Shown: positions 61,318 to 64,000 of the stretch, in pieces
Numbering within the stretch: the stretch's first letter is position 1
How the letters are laid out: the number at the start of each line of letters is the position of its first letter
Assembly: GCF_002878395.1 (NCBI RefSeq)
Contig: NC_061121.1
Coordinates: 43,411,180 to 43,475,179, forward strand
Direction of reading: 5' to 3'
Origin: Capsicum annuum
Taxonomy: Eukaryota; Streptophyta; Magnoliopsida; Solanales; Solanaceae
Length of the DNA stretch: 64,000 nucleotides
Translations under genes and position numbers: made by a program
The notes under the pieces: generated by a model
The model's database searches: none
The model's input: the letters and a program-made list of their open reading frames with translations, nothing else
Told to the model about the DNA's origin: nothing

Positions 61318-62703
61318 ATGCCAAAAACAAGAAGTTTCAGAGAACCGTTAATACCAAATAATCCAGAACCTCAGATGATCGGGAGAATGGCAGAACAGTA
61401 AGAGGCTGACAGACTGGCAGCCTTGGCCAGGGCTCAGGTGGACGTATAGAACCAGGGTCAACAAGTACATCACCTGAACCATGATTATGAAGACTTGGGG
61501 GATGAGGAATTACTGAATCCTCAAAACCCAAGGCGAGCTGAGCAAATTGCTGCACCAGTGCAGTAAAATTTTGATAGATACCATCCAGTCAGAGGAAGGT
61601 ATGGTCAACAGCCTGTCCATTACAAGGTTGATGATGATGCCAAAGGAATGGACGGAACAGGTGCAAAGGGTGCTATTATTCCTCCACCATTGGCACTTGG
61701 TGCAAAATTAAGCATAAAAAGTACTATGATTCAACTCTTGAATCTGAAGTGGTTATTTGGAGGCTTGCCTAGTGATGATCCAAACTTGCACTTGGTGAAC
61801 TTTATCACCATTTGCAAATCTTTTTATAATCTGGGAGTGAGCCAGAATATGATCCGGTTGAGATTGTTTCCATTGTCTCTGTCTGGGAAGGCAACAATGT
61901 GGTTAAATGAGATAGAGCCCAATTCTATAACCAACTAGAGACAGAAAAAGGCATTCCTAGAATAGTTCTTTCCACCCTCTAGGAGGGTACAGTTGAAGGA
62001 CGAAATTAGTAACTTTAGGCACCTCCCAACTGAAGCATTGCATGAAACTTGGGAGAGATTCAAGAAGAAGATGGCACAATGTACGAAATACAACATTATG
62101 GACTTTCACTAGATGGATACTTTGTACAGTGATTTTAACTTTATGACAAAGCCAATTATAGATATTATTGCAGGTGGTTCATTCATTGACCTTTCTTTTA
62201 AAGATGCTTCAGACATGCTGAATAGAATGACCAAACAGAGTCGGGCTTGGCATACCAGGGATTTTGTGATAGCTAGCCCGACTGATTCTGGTGGTATGAC
62301 TACAAAGCAGCGTAGAAGGGATGAGGAGCGAGACTAAGACATGGCCCACTTAAAGACTTAGATGGACTAGCTGACCAAGCACTTACTGTCAGGCAAGACT
62401 AAAAAGGTTAAGGCTGTGGAATCTCAGTACACAGTTGCTATTGATGCAGATGAGAAGAAAAATTATTTTAATAATCAGGGGAGTTTTCGAGGCAATAGCC
62501 AAGGGAATCAAGGTCAGAAATTTTATGACAAGCCCGATTATAAAGATATAGAGCAAGGAAACTTGAGACGCAATAATGATAGGAGTTTTTTGTATGTTCC
62601 TCCTGGAAGTCAGACTATTATACCAACTACATCTGGCAAGATATCCATGGAGGACATGATGGAAAATTGCTATAGGGAGTTGAGGCTACCAGCTCGGGAT
62701 TAA
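61318..62703 (+). pseudogene. gag: gag of an Athila-type element (broken)
   Basis: Start ATG at 61318 (MPKTRSFREPLIPN) in the same frame as the body. The body at 61648-61938 shows LHLVNFITICKSFYNLGVSQ and the retrotransposon-gag core (LRLFPLSLSGKATMWLNEI). 61990-62200 continues (LHETWERFKKKMAQC). 62113-62337 and 62416-62703 follow. At least nine stops interrupt the frame (for example TAA or TAG after residue 27 and near 61448, 61936, 62111). Some are readable as CAG or TGG converted to TAG. Athila Gag and protease are well known in Arabidopsis and Solanaceae. This copy is dead. Confidence 0.85.
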
Positions 62704-62708
62704 CCACT

Positions 62709-63240
62709 ATGAAGAGTGAATTCTCTACCCTGAGTCAGTTGGTTAGTTCATACTCTACTTCTATCAAGCAGTTGGAGCAGCAGATGAGCCAACTTTTTGA
62801 AACACTAAACCAAAGAAAAAGTGGTACGTTACCTAGTGATACGGTTAAGAATCTGTGGAATGATGGCTCATGTATGGACATTACCACTAGGAGTGGTAAG
62901 ATGTTACCTGGACCTTCTGTGGGCAAATCTATAGATGGTGAGGTGGTCGTTGATGAACCTGAAGAAAGCAAACTAGTAGAGTCTGAGAAGCTGGATAACT
63001 CTATTGATGCTTCAGAGAAAGAAAAAGAGAAGGAAAAGGAAGTGGTGTTGAAATCTATCCCGAGACCACCACCTCCCTTTTATCAACGATTAAAGTAAAA
63101 GGCTGATAATGCCAAATTCATCAAATTCATGGCAATGTTCAAGCAATTGACAATTAATATGCCTTTAGTTGAGATACTTAAGCAAATGCCAAGATATGAG
63201 AAATTCATGAAAGACCTTGTGACTAAGAAATGAGCAGTGA
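62709..63240 (+). pseudogene. gag C-terminal region of the Athila-type element
   Basis: Shifted one frame from the preceding part. 62709-63098 is open for 129 codons: a coiled-coil stretch (SIKQLEQQMSQLFETLNQR), then TTRSGKMLPGP, acidic/Lys-rich sequence and PRPPPPFYQRLK. After a TAA at 63096 it continues in frame with INMPLVEILKQMPRYEKFMKD, typical of the Athila gag-pol linker, to a TGA at 63231. Confidence 0.8.
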
Positions 63241-63683
63241 GCTACGACTTGTAGGTAGATCTCCATATCTGTAGCACTATTTCTACAAGGTACCTAGTAC
63301 AGAAGAAGCCAGACCCAGGTGCAGTCACTATTCCCTGTATAATTAGGACAACAGAATTCACCAAAGCACTATGTGATCTGGGATCAAACATTAATTTGAT
63401 ACCACTGACTATTTATAGAAAGTTGGGTCTAGGAAATCCCACACCCACCAACATGAGACTCATGATGGCGGATAGGTCAATAAAGTGACCTATTGGCATT
63501 CTATATGATGTGCTGGTGAAGGTGTCCAACTTTATATTCCCTACAAACTTCTTCATTATGGACTGTGAGGTAGACTTCGAGGTGGATATAATCTTGGGTC
63601 AACCTTTTCTCATAATAGAAAGTGTGCTGATTGATTTAAGAGCGAATGAGCTCTTATTCAGAATGAACGATGAAGTGTTATAA
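63241..63683 (+). pseudogene. Aspartic protease of the Athila-type element (broken)
   Basis: In the same frame as the previous part. The active-site block ALCDLGSNINLIPLTIYRKL is near 63365-63425 and keeps the Asp-Leu-Gly triad of the lineage. NFFIMDCEVDFEVDIILGQPFL is near 63545-63608 (the ILGQPFL flap/second half). Stops at 63252, 63486 and 63681 break it. Confidence 0.85.
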
Positions 63684-64000
63684 TTTGATGTGGGAAAATC
63701 AATGAAGCAGCATGAAGAGATGAGTGTGTTCTTAGTAGTTGATGTGTATTATGAGGACGAACAGGAGATACCCATAGCTGAGCAACTTGTTATTGAACCT
63801 TTAGTCACGGTCATGATAAATTATGATGGTGAAGGCATTGGGGAGTATGAAGAGACCGTTTATGACTTGATAAGAATGGGTTCATATCCTTATGCTCCAA
63901 AAAATCTAGACCTTGACCTGGCTAATCGACCCACGCCACCAGCCAAGTCATCTATTGAGGAGCCTCCGGTATTGGAATTGAAGGAATTGCCTGGGCACCT
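63684..64000 (+). pseudogene. Protease-RT linker of the Athila-type element, cut by window
   Basis: Open from 63684 to the window end with acidic sequence (EDEQEIPIAEQL) and the lineage-typical ELKELPGHL just before the RT. RT and integrase should lie to the right. Confidence 0.8.

Overview
This window looks like heterochromatic or intergenic DNA of a large plant genome. Most likely it is a nightshade (Solanaceae; a pepper-like genome is plausible but unproven). The reasons are its AT-rich composition, almost wall-to-wall plant LTR retrotransposons (Tekay/Del, Tat/Ogre-like, Athila and copia types), and a rearranged endogenous pararetrovirus-like segment. I find no intact host protein-coding gene, tRNA or rRNA. 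Every recognisable coding region is retroelement-derived or a broken gene fragment.

Layout. 1-1320 is an LTR fragment of an old gypsy element. 1325-10345 is a Tekay/Del-type Ty3/gypsy element (element A, + strand) with a truncated 5' LTR, a tRNA-iMet primer-binding site, decayed gag, protease, RT, RNase H, integrase and chromodomain, a polypurine tract, and a 3' LTR that contains a 100-N assembly gap. 10346-11625 is a minus-strand pol fragment of a related element, followed by an LTR fragment (11642-12715), a 21-bp tandem array and a related single LTR (13021-15280). 16475-25297 is a complete, non-coding, non-autonomous gypsy-type element (LARD-like, minus orientation) with 2.38-kb LTRs, PBS, polypurine tract and perfect ATAGT target-site duplications.

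25303-30650 is unique-looking AT-rich DNA with a 366-bp imperfect hairpin, a small unrecognised ORF and a long pyrimidine tract. 30650-34110 is a copia RT/RNase H relic split by a solo gypsy LTR (31202-33433) with perfect ATTAC duplications. 34464-35430 is a miniature copia derivative with two LTRs around a gag remnant. 35450-39380 is a scrambled pararetrovirus-like block with a head-to-head palindrome and a 0.69-kb direct repeat. It abuts a minus-strand host gene relic (39381-41763).

41761-48951 and 52658-59540 are two same-orientation copies of a non-coding Tat/Ogre-like element with tRNA-Arg-type PBS. They differ sharply in the number of 57-bp tandem repeats (3 versus 12) and by large indels. 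59541 to the end is an Athila-type element: an LTR with 92-bp repeats, then degenerate gag and aspartic protease, cut by the window edge.

The genes here do not form a pathway. The biology is layered transposon insertion, decay, ectopic recombination and internal tandem-repeat expansion. The most interesting items are the intact LARD, the inverted pararetrovirus block joined to a host gene relic, the hairpin locus, and the paired Tat-like copies with satellite-like expansion.
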